A DNA stretch of 64,000 nucleotides from Anthopleura xanthogrammica (lineage: Eukaryota > Cnidaria > Anthozoa > Actiniaria > Actiniidae), in assembly GCA_964019055.1 (NCBI GenBank), contig OZ025208.1, positions 4,910,453-4,974,452 of the forward strand, written 5' to 3'. Each line of letters starts with the position of its first letter. The first letter of the stretch is position 1. The notes under the pieces are model-generated. The model worked only from the letters and a program-made list of their open reading frames with translations, made no database searches and was not told the origin of the DNA. The translations under genes and the position numbers were made by a program. Shown here piece after piece: positions 31,100 through 45,700 of this stretch.

Positions 31100-33735
31100 G
31101 CTCATGAAAATACCTCTTGAGATAAAAACACGACGTTTTGGCGAAAAAAAATGGGGTTTTGGCTGAGAAAAGGTGCTTTTTGGTCAAAAAAACTGTTTTT
31201 TGCTGACAAAATTTGAAATTTGCTGAGAATTTTCTTTGGCTCAAAACACGACGTTTTCACTGCTAAACGCACATTTTGGCCGAGGAAAGCACATTTTCGG
31301 TGTCCAAAACACTGTTTTGCTGGAAAAAAAAGCTTTTCAGCCCAAAAAACTGAAAAATGGCCATTTTGGCTCTCAAAACCAGGTTTTTCGCTGACGGCGT
31401 GCCCTGTTTGCTGAAACCCCCACTTTTTGCTCATGAAAATACCTCTTGAGATAAAAACACGACGTTTTGGCGAAAAAAAATGGGGTTTTGGCTGAGAAAA
31501 GGTGCTTTTTGGTCAAAAAAACTGTTTTTTGCTGACAAAATTTGAAATTTGCTGAGAATTTTCTTTGGCTCAAAACACGACGTTTTCACTGCTAAACGCA
31601 CATTTTGGCCGAGGAAAGCACATTTTCGGTGTCCAAAACACTGTTTTGCTGGAAAAAAAAGCTTTTTAGCCCAAAAAACTGAAAAATGGCCATTTTGGCT
31701 CTCAAAACCAGGTTTTTCGCCGACGGCGTGCCCTGTTTGCTGAAACCCCCACTTTTTGCTCATGAAAATACCTCTTGAGATAAAAACACGACGTTTTGGC
31801 GAAAAAAAATGGGGTTTTGGCTGAGAAAAGGTGCTTTTTGGTCAAAAAAACTGTTTTTTGCTCACAAAATTTGAAATTTGCTGAGAATTTTCTTTGGCTC
31901 AAAACACGACGTTTTCACTGCTAAACGCACATTTTGGCCGAGGAAAGCACATTTTCGGTGTCCAAAACACTGTTTTGCTGGGAAAAAAAGCTTTTTAGCC
32001 CAAAAAACTGAAAAATGGCCATTTTGGCTCTCAAAACCAGGTTTTTCGCTGACGGCGTGCCCTGTTTGCTGAAACCCCCACTTTTTGCTCATGAAAATAC
32101 CTCGAGATAAAAACACGACGTTTTGGCGAAAAAAAATGGGGTTTTGGCTGAGAAAAGGTGCTTTTTGGTCAAAAAAACTGTTTTTTGCTGACAAAATTTG
32201 AAATTTGCTGAGAATTTTCTTTGGCTCAAAACACGACGTTTTCACTGCTAAACGCACATTTTGGCCGAGGAAAGCACATTTTCGGTGTCCAAAACACTGT
32301 TTTGCTGGAAAAAAAAGCTTTTTAGCCCAAAAAACTGAAAAATGGCCATTTTGGCTCTCAAAACCAGGTTTTTCGCTGACGGCGTGCCCTGTTTGCTGAA
32401 ACCCCCACTTTTTGCTCATGAAAATACCTCTTGAGATAAAAACACGACGTTTTGGCGAAAAAAAATGGGGTTTTGGCTGAGAAAAGGTGCTTTTTGGTCA
32501 AAAAAACTGTTTTTTTGCTGACAAAATTTGAAATTTGCTGAGAATTTTCTTTGGCTCAAAACACGACGTTTTCACTGCTAAACGCACATTTTGGCCGAGG
32601 AAAGCACATTTTCGGTGTCCAAAACACTGTTTTGCTGGAAAAAAAAGCTTTTCAGCCCAAAAAACTGAAAAATGGCCATTTTGGCTCTCAAAACCAGGTT
32701 TTTCGCTGACGGCGTGCCCTGTTTGCTGAAACCCCCACTTTTTGCTCATGAAAATACCTCTTGAGATAAAAACACGACGTTTTGGCGAAAAAAAATGGGG
32801 TTTTGGCTGAGAAAAGGTGCTTTTTGGTCAAAAAAACTGTTTTTTGCTGACAAAATTTGAAATTTGCTGAGAATTTTCTTTGGCTCAAAACACGACGTTT
32901 TCACTGCTAAACGCACATTTTGGCCGAGGAAAGCACATTTTCGGTGTCCAAAACACTGTTTTGCTGGAAAAAAAAGCTTTTTAGCCCAAAAAACTGAAAA
33001 ATGGCCATTTTGGCTCTCAAAACCAGGTTTTTCGCTGACGGCGTGCCCTGTTTGCTGAAACCCCCACTTTTTGCTCATGAAAATACCTCTTGAGATAAAA
33101 ACACGACGTTTTGGCGAAAAAAAATGGGGTTTTGGCTGAGAAAAGGTGCTTTTTGGTCAAAAAAACTGTTTTTTGCTCACAAAATTTGAAATTTGCTGAG
33201 AATTTTCTTTGGCTCAAAACACGACGTTTTCACTGCTAAACGCACATTTTGGCCGAGGAAAGCACATTTTCGGTGTCCAAAACACTGTTTTGCTGGGAAA
33301 AAAAGCTTTTTAGCCCAAAAAACTGAAAAATGGCCATTTTGGCTCTCAAAACCAGGTTTTTCGCTGACGGCGTGCCCTGTTTGCTGAAACCCCCACTTTT
33401 TGCTCATGAAAATACCTCGAGATAAAAACACGACGTTTTGGCGAAAAAAAATGGGGTTTTGGCTGAGAAAAGGTGCTTTTTGGTCAAAAAAACTGTTTTT
33501 TGCTGACAAAATTTGAAATTTGCTGAGAATTTTCTTTGGCTCAAAACACGACGTTTTCACTGCTAAACGCACATTTTGGCCCTGCTAAACGCACATTTTG
33601 GCCGAGGAAAGCACATTTTCGGTGTCCAAAACACTGTTTTGCTGGAAAAAAAAGCTTTTTAGCCCAAAAAACTGAAAAATGGCCATTTTGGCTCTCAAAA
33701 CCAGGTTTTTCGCTGACGGCGTGCCCTGTTTGCTG
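31100..33735. repeat. Tetramer higher-order duplication A (about 1,315 bp, two copies)
   Basis: Four markers recur 1,315 bp apart: CTTTTCAGCCC (31334 and 32649), GCTCACAAAAT (about 31860 and 33175), GCTGGGAAAA (31980 and 33295), and the three-base loss giving ACCTCGAGAT (32100 and 33415). A block of four units was therefore duplicated as a whole. Confidence 0.8.
33560..33603. repeat. 22-bp duplication of one satellite sub-module
   Basis: CTGCTAAACGCACATTTTGGCC (22 bp) occurs twice in tandem at 33560-33581 and 33582-33603. The repeated length is one sub-module. Confidence 0.95.
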
Positions 33736-36700
33736 AAACCCCCACTTTTTGCTCATGAAAATACCTCTTGAGATAAAAACACGACGTTTTGGCCAAAAAA
33801 AATGGGGTTTTGGCTGAGAAAAGGTGCTTTTTGGTCAAAAAAACTGTTTTTTGCTGACAAAATTTGAAATTTGCTGAGAATTTTCTTTGGCTCAAAACAC
33901 GACGTTTTCACTGCTAAACGCACATTTTGGCCGAGGAAAGCACATTTTCGGTGTCCAAAACACTGTTTTGCTGGAAAAAAAAGCTTTTTAGCCCAAAAAA
34001 CTGAAAAATGGCCATTTTGGCTCTCAAAACCAGGTTTTTCGCTGACGGCGTGCCCTGTTTGCTGAAACCCCCACTTTTTGCTCATGAAAATACCTCTTGA
34101 GATAAAAACACGACGTTTTGGCGAAAAAAAATGGGGTTTTGGCTGAGAAAAGGTGCTTTTTGGTCAAAAAAACTGTTTTTTGCTGACAAAATTTGAAATT
34201 TGCTGAGAATTTTCTTTGGCTCAAAACACGACGTTTTCACTGCTAAACGCACATTTTGGCCGAGGAAAGCACATTTTCGGTGTCCAAAACACTGTTTTGC
34301 TGGAAAAAAAAGCTTTTTAGCCCAAAAAACTGAAAAATGGCCATTTTGGCTCTCAAAACCAGGTTTTTCGCTGACGGCGTGCCCTGTTTGCTGAAACCCC
34401 CACTTTTTGCTCATGAAAATACCTCTTGAGATAAAAACACGACGTTTTGGCGAAAAAAAATGGGGTTTTGGCTGAGAAAAGGTGCTTTTTGGTCAAAAAA
34501 ACTGTTTTTTGCTGACAAAATTTGAAATTTGCTGAGAATTTTCTTTGGCTCAAAACACGACGTTTTCACTGCTAAACGCACATTTTGGCCGAGGAAAGCA
34601 CATTTTCGGTGTCCAAAACACTGTTTTGCTGGAAAAAAAAGCTTTTTAGCCCAAAAAACTGAAAAATGGCCATTTTGGCTCTCAAAACCAGGTTTTTCGC
34701 TGACGGCGTGCCCTGTTTGCTGAAACCCCCACTTTTTGCTCATGAAAATACCTCTTGAGATAAAAACACGACGTTTTGGCGAAAAAAAATGGGGTTTTGG
34801 CTGAGAAAAGGTGCTTTTTGGTCAAAAAAACTGTTTTTTGCTGACAAAATTTGAAATTTGCTGAGAATTTTCTTTGGCTCAAAACACGACGTTTTCACTG
34901 CTAAACGCACATTTTGGCCGAGGAAAGCACATTTTCGGTGTCCAAAACACTGTTTTGCTGGAAAAAAAAGCTTTTTAGCCCAAAAAACTGAAAAATGGCC
35001 ATTTTGGCTCTCAAAACCAGGTTTTTCGCTGACGGCGTGCCCTGTTTGCTGAAACCCCCACTTTTTGCTCATGAAAATACCTCTTGAGATAAAAACACGA
35101 CGTTTTGGCGAAAAAAAATGGGGTTTTGGCTGAGAAAAGGTGCTTTTTGGTCAAAAAAACTGTTTTTTGCTGACAAAATTTGAAATTTGCTGAGAATTTT
35201 CTTTGGCTCAAAACACGACGTTTTCACTGCTAAACGCACATTTTGGCCGAGGAAAGCACATTTTCGGTGTCCAAAACACTGTTTTGCTGGGAAAAAAAGC
35301 TTTTTAGCCCAAAAAACTGAAAAATGGCCATTTTGGCTCTCAAAACCAGGTTTTTCGCTGACGGCGTGCCCTGTTTGCTGAAACCCCCACTTTTTGCTCA
35401 TGAAAATACCTCTTGAGATAAAAACACGACGTTTTGGCGAAAAAAATGGGGTTTTGGCTGAGAAAAGGTGCTTTTTGGTCAAAAAAACTGTTTTTTGCTG
35501 ACAAAATTTGAAATTTGCTGAGAATTTTCTTTGGCTCAAAACACGACGTTTTCACTGCTAAACGCACATTTTGGCCGAGGAAAGCACATTTTCGGTGTCC
35601 AAAACACTGTTTTGCTGGAAAAAAAAGGTTTTTAGCCCAAAAAACTGAAAAATGGCCATTTTGGCTCTCAAAACCAGGTTTTTCGCTGACGGCGTGCCCT
35701 GTTTGCTGAAACCCCCACTTTTTGCTCATGAAAATACCTCTTGAGATAAAAACACGACGTTTTGGCGAAAAAAAATGGGGTTTTGGCTGAGAAAAGGTGC
35801 TTTTTGGTCAAAAAAACTGTTTTTTGCTGACAAAATTGGAAATTTGCTGAGAATTTTCTTTGGCTCAAAACACGACGTTTTCACTGCTAAACGCACATTT
35901 TGGCCGAGGAAAGCACATTTTCGGTGTCCAAAACACTGTTTTGCTGGAAAAAAAAGCTTTTTAGCCCAAAAAACTGAAAATGGCCATTTTGGCTCTCAAA
36001 ACCAGGTTTTTCGCTGACGGCGTGCCCTGTTTGCTGAAACCCCCACTTTTTGCTCATGAAAATACCTCTTGAGATAAAAACACGACGTTTTGGCGAAAAA
36101 AAATGGGGTTTTGGCTGAGAAAAGGTGCTTTTTGGTCAAAAAAACTGTTTTTTGCTGACAAAATTTGAAATTTGCTGAGAATTTTCTTTGGCTCAAAACA
36201 CGACGTTTTCACTGCTAAACGCACATTTTGGCCGAGGAAAGCACATTTTCGGTGTCCAAAACACTGTTTTGCTGGGAAAAAAAGCTTTTTAGCCCAAAAA
36301 ACTGAAAAATGGCCATTTTGGCTCTCAAAACCAGGTTTTTCGCTGACGGCGTGCCCTGTTTGCTGAAACCCCCACTTTTTGCTCATGAAAATACCTCTTG
36401 AGATAAAAACACGACGTTTTGGCGAAAAAAAATGGGGTTTTGGCTGAGAAAAGGTGCTTTTTGGTCAAAAAAACTGTTTTTGCTGACAAAATTTGAAATT
36501 TGCTGAGAATTTTCTTTGGCTCAAAACACGACGTTTTCACTGCTAAACGCACATTTTGGCCGAGGAAAGCACATTTTCGGTGTCCAAAACACTGTTTTGC
36601 TGGAAAAAAAAGCTTTTTAGCCCAAAAAACTGAAAAATGGCCATTTTGGCTCTCAAAACCAGGTTTTTCGCTGACGGCGTGCCCTGTTTGCTGAAACCCC

Positions 36701-39700
36701 CACTTTTTGCTCATGAAAATACCTCTTGAGATAAAAACACGACGTTTTGGCGAAAAAAAATGGGGTTTTGGCTGAGAAAAGGTGCTTTTTGGTCAAAAAA
36801 ACTGTTTTTTGCTGACAAAATTTGAAATTTGCTGAGAATTTTCTTTGGCTCAAAACACGACGTTTTCACTGCTAAACGCACATTTTGGCCGAGGAAAGCA
36901 CATTTTCGGTGTCCAAAACACTGTTTTGCTGGAAAAAAAAGCTTTTTAGCCCAAAAAACTGAAAAATGGCCATTTTGGCTCTCAAAACCAGGTTTTTCGC
37001 TGACGGCGTGCCCTGTTTGCTAAAACCCCCACTTTTTGCTCATGAAAATACCTCTTGAGATAAAAACACGACGTTTTGGCGAAAAAAATGGGGTTTTGGC
37101 TGAGAAAAGGTGCTTTTTGGTCAAAAAAACTGTTTTTTGCTGACAAAATTTGAAATTTGCTGAGAATTTTCTTTGGCTCAAAACACGACGTTTTCACTGC
37201 TAAACGCACATTTTGGCCGAGGAAAGCACATTTTCGGTGTCCAAAACACTGTTTTGCTGGAAAAAAAAGCTTTTTAGCCCAAAAAACTGAAAAATGGCCA
37301 TTTTGGCTCTCAAAACCAGGTTTTTCGCTGACGGCGTGCCCTGTTTGCTGAAACCCCCACTTTTTGCTCATGAAAATACCTCTTGAGATAAAAACACGAC
37401 GTTTTGGCGAAAAAAAATGGGGTTTTGGCTGACAAAAGGTGCTTTTTGGTCAAAAAACTGTTTTTTGCTGACAAAATTTGAAATTTGCTGAGAATTTTCT
37501 TTGGCTCAAAACACGACGTTTTCACTGCTAAACGCACATTTTGGCCGAGGAAAGCACATTTTCGGTGTCCAAAACACTGTTTTGCTGGGAAAAAAAGCTT
37601 TTTAGCCCAAAAAACTGAAAAATGGCCATTTTGGCTCTCAAAACCAGGTTTTTCGCTGACGGCGTGCCCTGTTTGCTGAAACCCCCACTTTTTGCTCATG
37701 AAAATACCTCTTGAGATAAAAACACGACGTTTTGGCGAAAAAAATGGGGTTTTGGCTGAGAAAAGGTGCTTTTTGGTCAAAAAAACTGTTTTTTGCTGAC
37801 AAAATTTGAAATTTGCTGAGAATTTTCTTTGGCTCAAAACACGACGTTTTCACTGCTAAACGCACATTTTGGCCGAGGAAAGCACATTTTCGGTGTCCAA
37901 AACACTGTTTTGCTGGGAAAAAAAGCTTTTTAGCCCAAAAAACTGAAAAATGGCCATTTTGGCTCTCAAAACCAGGTTTTCGCTGACGGCGTGCCCTGTT
38001 TGCTGAAACCCCCACTTTTTGCTCATGAAAATACCTCTTGAGATAAAAACACGACGTTTTGGCGAAAAAAATGGGGTTTTGGCTGAGAAAAGGTGCTTTT
38101 TGGTCAAAAAAACTGTTTTTTGCTGACAAAATTTGAAATTTGCTGAGAATTTTCTTTGGCTCAAAACACGACGTTTTCACTGCTAAACGCACATTTTGGC
38201 CGAGGAAAGCACATTTTCGGTGTCCAAAACACTGTTTTGCTGGAAAAAAAAGCTTTTTAGCCCAAAAAACTGAAAAATGGCCATTTTGGCTCTCAAAACC
38301 AGGTTTTCGCTGACGGCGTGCCCTGTTTGCTGAAACCCCCACTTTTTGCTCATGAAAATACCTCTTGAGATAAAAACACGACGTTTTGGCGAAAAAAATG
38401 GGGTTTTGGCTGAGAAAAGGTGCTTTTTGGTCAAAAAAACTGTTTTTTGCTGACAAAATTGGAAATTTGCTGAGAATTTTCTTTGGCTCAAAACACGACG
38501 TTTTCACTGCTAAACGCACATTTTGGCCGAGGAAAGCACATTTTCGGTGTCCAAAACACTGTTTTGCTGGAAAAAAAAGCTTTTTAGCCCAAAAAACTGA
38601 AAAATGGCCATTTTGGCTCTCAAAACCAGGTTTTTCGCTGACGGCGTGCCCTGTTTGCTGAAACCCCCACTTTTTGCTCATGAAAATACCTCTTGAGATA
38701 AAAACACGACGTTTTGGAGAAAAAAAAATGGGGTTTTGGCTGAGAAAAGGTGCTTTTTGGTCAAAAAAACTGTTTTTTGCTGACAAAATTTGAAATTTGC
38801 TGAGAATTTTCTTTGGCTCAAAACACGACGTTTTCACTGCTAAACGCACATTTTGGCCGAGGAAAGCACATTTTCGGTGTCCAAAACACTGTTTTGCTGG
38901 AAAAAAAAGCTTTTTAGCCCAAAAAACTGAAAATGGCCATTTTGGCTCTCAAAACCAGGTTTTTCGCTGACGGCGTGCCCTGTTTGCTGAAACCCCCACT
39001 TTTTGCTCATGAAAATACCTCTTGAGATAAAAACACGACGTTTTGGCGAAAAAAATGGGGTTTTGGCTGAGAAAAGGTGCTTTTTGGTCAAAAAAACTGT
39101 TTTTTGCTGACAAAATTTGAAATTTGCTGAGAATTTTCTTTGGCTCAAAACACGACGTTTTCACTGCTAAACGCACATTTTGGCCGAGGAAAGCACATTT
39201 TCGGTGTCCAAAACACTGTTTTGCTGGAAAAAAAAGCTTTTTAGCCCAAAAAACTGAAAAATGGCCATTTTGGCTCTCAAAACCAGGTTTTTCGCTGACG
39301 GCGTGCCCTGTTTGCTGAAACCCCCACTTTTTGCTCATGAAAATACCTCTTGAGATAAAAACACGACGTTTTGGCGAAAAAAATGGGGTTTTGGCTGAGA
39401 AAAGGTGCTTTTTGGTCAAAAAAACTGTTTTTGCTGACAAAATTGGAAATTTGCTGAGAATTTTCTTTGGCTCAAAACACGACGTTTTCACTGCTAAACG
39501 CACATTTTGGCCGAGGAAAGCACATTTTCGGTGTCCAAAACACTGTTTTGCTGGAAAAAAAAGCTTTTTAGCCCAAAAAACTGAAAAATGGCCATTTTGG
39601 CTCTCAAAACCAGGTTTTTCGCTGACGGCGTGCCCTGTTTGCTGAAACCCCCACTTTTTGCTCATGAAAATACCTCTTGAGATAAAAACACGACGTTTCG

Positions 39701-42700
39701 GCGAAAAAAAATGGGGTTTTGGCTGAGAAAAGGTGCTTTTTGGTCAAAAAACTGTTTTTTTGCTGACAAAATTTGAAATTTGCTGAGAATTTTCTTTGGC
39801 TCAAAACACGACGTTTTCACTGCTAAACGCACATTTTGGCCGAGGAAAGCACATTTTCGGTGTCCAAAACACTGTTTTGCTGGAAAAAAAAAGCTTTTTA
39901 GCCCAAAAAACTGAAAAATGGCCATTTTGGCTCTCAAAACCAGGTTTTTCGCTGACGGCGTGCCCTGTTTGCTGAAACCCCCACTTTTTGCTCATGAAAA
40001 TACCTCTTGAGATAAAAACACGACGTTTTGGCGAAAAAAAATGGGGTTTTGGCTGAGAAAAGGTGCTTTTTGGTCAAAAAAACTGTTTTTTGCTGACAAA
40101 ATTTGAAATTTGCTGAGAATTTTCTTTGGCTCAAAACACGACGTTTTCACTGCTAAACGCACATTTTGGCCGAGGAAAGCACATTTTCGGTGTCCAAAAC
40201 ACTGTTTTGCTGGAAAAAAAAAGCTTTTAGCCCAAAAAACTGAAAAATGGCCATTTTGGCTCTCAAAACCAGGTTTTTCGCTGACGGCGTGCCCTGTTTG
40301 CTGAAACCCCCACTTTTTGCTCATGAAAATACCTCTTGAGATAAAAACACGACGTTTTGGCGAAAAAAAATGGGGTTTTGGCTGAGAAAAGGTGCTTTTT
40401 GGTCAAAAAAACTGTTTTTTGCTGACCAAATTGGAAATTTGCTGAGAATTTTCTTTGGCTCAAAACACGACGTTTTCACTGCTAAACGCACATTTTGGCC
40501 GAGGAAAGCACATTTTCGGTGTCCAAAACACTGTTTTGCTGGAAAAAAAAGCTTTTTAGCCCAAAAAACTGAAAAATGGCCATTTTGGCTCTCAAAACCA
40601 GGTTTTTCGCTGACGGCGTGCCCTGTTTGCTGAAACCCCCACTTTTTGCTCATGAAAATACCTCTTGAGATAAAAACACGACGTTTTGGCGAAAAAAAAT
40701 GGGGTTTTGGCTGAGAAAAGGTGCTTTTTGGTCAAAAAAACTGTTTTTTGCTGACAAAATTTGAAATTTGCTGAGAATTTTCTTTGGCTCAAAACACGAC
40801 GTTTTCACTGCTAAACGCACATTTTGGCCGAGGAAAGCACATTTTCGGTGTCCAAAACACTGTTTTGCTGGAAAAAAAAGCTTTTTAGCCCAAAAAACTG
40901 AAAAATGGCCATTTTGGCTCTCAAAACCAGGTTTTTCGCTGACGGCGTGCCCTGTTTGCTGAAACCCCCACTTTTTGCTCATGAAAATACCTCTTGAGAT
41001 AAAAACACGACGTTTTGGCGAAAAAAAATGGGGTTTTGGCTGAGAAAAGGTGCTTTTTGGTCAAAAAAACTGTTTTTTGCTGACAAAATTTGAAATTTGC
41101 TGAGAATTTTCTTTGGCTCAAAACACGACGTTTTCACTGCTAAACGCACATTTTGGCCGAGGAAAGCACATTTTCGGTGTCCAAAACACTGTTTTGCTGG
41201 GAAAAAAAAGCTTTTTAGCCCAAAAAACTGAAAAATGGCCATTTTGGCTCTCAAAACCAGGTTTTTCGCTGACGGCGTGCCCTGTTTGCTGAAACCCCCA
41301 CTTTTTGCTCATGAAAATACCTCTTGAGATAAAAACACGACGTTTTGGCGAAAAAAAATGGGGTTTTGGCTGAGAAAAGGTGCTTTTTGGTCAAAAAAAC
41401 TGTTTTTTGCTGACAAAATTTGAAATTTGCTGAGAATTTTCTTTGGCTCAAAACACGACGTTTTCACTGCTAAACGCACATTTTGGCCGAGGAAAGCACA
41501 TTTTCGGTGTCCAAAACACTGTTTTGCTGGAAAAAAAAAGCTTTTTAGCCCAAAAAACTGAAAAATGGCCATTTTGGCTCTCAAAACCAGGTTTTTCGCT
41601 GACGGCGTGCCCTGTTTGCTGAAACCCCCACTTTTTGCTCATGAAAATACCTCTTGAGATAAAAACACGACGTTTTGGCGAAAAAAAATGGGGTTTTGGC
41701 TGAGAAAAGGTGCTTTTTGGTCAAAAAAACTGTTTTTTGCTGACAAAATTTGAAATTTGCTGAGAATTTTCTTTGGCTCAAAACACGACGTTTTCACTGC
41801 TAAACGCACATTTTGGCCGAGGAAAGCACATTTTCGGTGTCCAAAACACTGTTTTGCTGGAAAAAAAAAGCTTTTTAGCCCAAAAAACTGAAAAATGGCC
41901 ATTTTGGCTCTCAAAACCAGGTTTTTCGCTGACGGCGTGCCCTGTTTGCTGAAACCCCCACTTTTTGCTCATGAAAATACCTCTTGAGATAAAAACACGA
42001 CGTTTTGGCGAAAAAAAATGGGGTTTTGGCTGAGAAAAGGTGCTTTTTGGTCAAAAAAACTGTTTTTTGCTGACAAAATTTGAAATTTGCTGAGAATTTT
42101 CTTTGGCTCAAAACACGACGTTTTCACTGCTAAACGCACATTTTGGCCGAGGAAAGCACATTTTCGGTGTCCAAAACACTGTTTTGCTGGAAAAAAAAAG
42201 CTTTTTAGCCCAAAAAACTGAAAAATGGCCATTTTGGCTCTCAAAACCAGGTTTTTCGCTGACGGCGTGCCCTGTTTGCTGAAACCCCCACTTTTTGCTC
42301 ATGAAAATACCTCTTGAGATAAAAACCCGACGTTTTGGCGAAAAAAAATGGGGTTTTGGCTGAGAAAAGGTGCTTTTTGGTCAAAAAACTGTTTTTTGCT
42401 GACAAAATTTGAAATTTGCTGAGAATTTTCTTTGGCTCAAAACACGACGTTTTCACTGCTAAACGCACATTTTGGCCGAGGAAAGCACATTTTCGGTGTC
42501 CAAAACACTGTTTTGCTGGAAAAAAAAGCTTTTAGCCCAAAAAACTGAAAAATGGCCATTTTGGCTCTCAAAACCAGGTTTTTCGCTGACGGCGTGCCCT
42601 GTTTGCTGAAACCCCCACTTTTTGCTCATGAAAATACCTCTTGAGATAAAAACACGACGTTTTGGCGAAAAAAAATGGGGTTTTGGCTGAGAAAAGGTGC

Positions 42701-45700
42701 TTTTTGGTCAAAAAACTGTTTTTTGCTGACAAAATTTGAATTTGCTGAGAATTTTCTTTGGCTCAAAACACGACGTTTTCACTGCTAAACGCACATTTTG
42801 GCCGAGGAAAGCACATTTTCGGTGTCCAAAACACTGTTTTGCTGGAAAAAAAAGCTTTTTAGCCCAAAAAACTGAAAAATGGCCATTTTGGCTCTCAAAA
42901 CCAGGTTTTTCGCTGACGGCGTGCCCTGTTTGCTGAAACCCCCACTTTTTGCTCATGAAAATACCTCTTGAGATAAAAACACGACGTTTTGGCGAAAAAA
43001 AATGGGGTTTTGGCTGAGAAAAGGTGCTTTTTGGTCAAAAAAACTGTTTTTTGCTGACAAAATTTGAAATTTGCTGAGAATTTTCTTTGGCTCAAAACAC
43101 GACGTTTTCACTGCTAAACGCACATTTTGGCCGAGGAAAGCACATTTTCGGTGTCCAAAACACTGTTTTGCTGGAAAAAAAAGCTTTTTAGCCCAAAAAA
43201 CTGAAAAATGGCCATTTTGGCTCTCAAAACCAGGTTTTTCGCTGACGGCGTGCCCTGTTTGCTGAAACCCCCACTTTTTGCTCATGAAAATACCTCTTGA
43301 GATAAAAACACGACGTTTTGGCGAAAAAAAATGGGGTTTTGGCTGAGAAAAGGTGCTTTTTGGTCCAAAAAACTGTTTTTTGCTGACAAAATTGGAAATT
43401 TGCTGAGAATTTTCTTTGGCTCAAAACACGACGTTTTCACTGCTAAACGCACATTTTGGCCGAGGAAAGCACATTTTCGGTGTCCAAAACACTGTTTTGC
43501 TGGAAAAAAAAGCTTTTTAGCCCAAAAAACTGAAAAATGGCCATTTTGGCTCTCAAAACCAGGTTTTTCGCTGACGGCGTGCCCTGTTTGCTGAAACCCC
43601 CACTTTTTGCTCATGAAAATACCTCTTGAGATAAAAACACGACGTTTTGGCGAAAAAAAATGGGGTTTTGGCTGACAAAAGGTGCTTTTTGGTCAAAAAA
43701 ACTGTTTTTTGCTGACAAAATTTGAAATTTGCTGAGAATTTTCTTTGGCTCAAAACACGACGTTTTCACTGCTAAACGCACATTTTGGCCGAGGAAAGCA
43801 CATTTTCGGTGTCCAAAACACTGTTTTGCTGGAAAAAAAAGCTTTTTAGCCCAAAAAACTGAAAAATGGCCATTTTGGCTCTCAAAACCAGGTTTTTCGC
43901 TGACGGCGTGCCCTGTTTGCTGAAACCCCCACTTTTTGCTCATGAAAATACCTCTTGAGATAAAAACACGACGTTTTGGCGAAAAAAAATGGGGTTTTGG
44001 CTGAGAAAAGGTGCTTTTTGGTCAAAAAAACTGTTTTTTGCTGACAAAATTGGAAATTTGCTGAGAATTTTCTTTGGCTCAAAACACGACGTTTTCACTG
44101 CTAAACGCACATTTTGGCCGAGGAAAGCACATTTTCGGTGTCCAAAACACTGTTTTGCTGGAAAAAAAAAGCTTTTTAGCCCAAAAAACTGAAAAATGGC
44201 CATTTTGGCTCTCAAAACCAGGTTTTTCGCTGACGGCGTGCCCTGTTTGCTGAAACCCCCACTTTTTGCTCATGAAAATACCTCTTGAGATAAAAACACG
44301 ACGTTTTGGCGAAAAAAAATGGGGTTTTGGCTGAGAAAAGGTGCTTTTTGGTCAAAAAAACTGTTTTTTGTTGACAAAATTGGAAATTTGCTGAGAATTT
44401 TCTTTGGCTCAAAACACGACGTTTTCACTGCTAAACGCACATTTTGGCCGAGGAAAGCACATTTTCGGTGTCCAAAACACTGTTTTGCTGGAAAAAAAAG
44501 CTTTTTAGCCCAAAAAACTGAAAAATGGCCATTTTGGCTCTCAAAACCAGGTTTTTCGCTGACGGCGTGCCCTGTTTGCTGAAACCCCCACTTTTTGCTC
44601 ATGAAAATACCTCTTGAGATAAAAACACGACGTTTTGGCGAAAAAAAATGGGGTTTTGGCTGAGAAAAGGTGCTTTTTGGTCAAAAAAACTGTTTTTTGC
44701 TGACAAAATTTGAAATTTGCTGAGAATTTTCTTTGGCTCAAAACACGACGTTTTCACTGCTAAACGCACATTTTGGCCGAGGAAAGCACATTTTCGGTGT
44801 CCAAAACACTGTTTTGCTGGAAAAAAAAGCTTTTTAGCCCAAAAAACTGAAAAATGGCCATTTTGGCTCTCAAAACCAGGTTTTTCGCTGACGGCGTGCC
44901 CTGTTTGCTGAAACCCCCACTTTTTGCTCATGAAAATACCTCTTGAGATAAAAACACGACGTTTTGGCGAAAAAAATGGGGTTTTGGCTGACAAAAGGTG
45001 CTTTTTGGTCAAAAAAACTGTTTTTTGCTGACAAAATTTGAAATTTGCTGAGAATTTTCTTTGGCTCAAAACACGACGTTTTCACTGCTAAACGCACATT
45101 TTGGCCGAGGAAAGCACATTTTCGGTGTCCAAAACACTGTTTTGCTGGAAAAAAAAGCTTTTTAGCCCAAAAAACTGAAAAATGGCCATTTTGGCTCTCA
45201 AAACCAGGTTTTTCGCTGACGGCGTGCCCTGTTTGCTGAAACCCCCACTTTTTGCTCATGAAAATACCTCTTGAGATAAAAACACGACGTTTTGGCGAAA
45301 AAAAATGGGGTTTTGGCTGAGAAAAGGTGCTTTTTGGTCAAAAAAACTGTTTTTTGCTGACAAAATTTGAAATTTGCTGAGAATTTTCTTTGGCTCAAAA
45401 CACGACGTTTGCACTGCTAAACGCACATTTTGGCCGAGGAAAGCACATTTTCGGGGTCCAAAACACTGTTTTGCTGGAAAAAAAAGCTTTTTAGCCCAAA
45501 AAACTGAAAAATGGCCATTTTGGCTCTCAAAACCAGGTTTTTCGCTGACGGCGTGCCCTGTTTGCTGAAACCCCCACTTTTTGCTCATGAAAATACCTCT
45601 TGAGATAAAAACACGACCTTTTGGCGAAAAAAAATGGGGTTTTGGCTGAGAAAAGGTGCTTTTTGGTCAAAAAAACTGTTTTTTGCTGACAAAATTTGAA

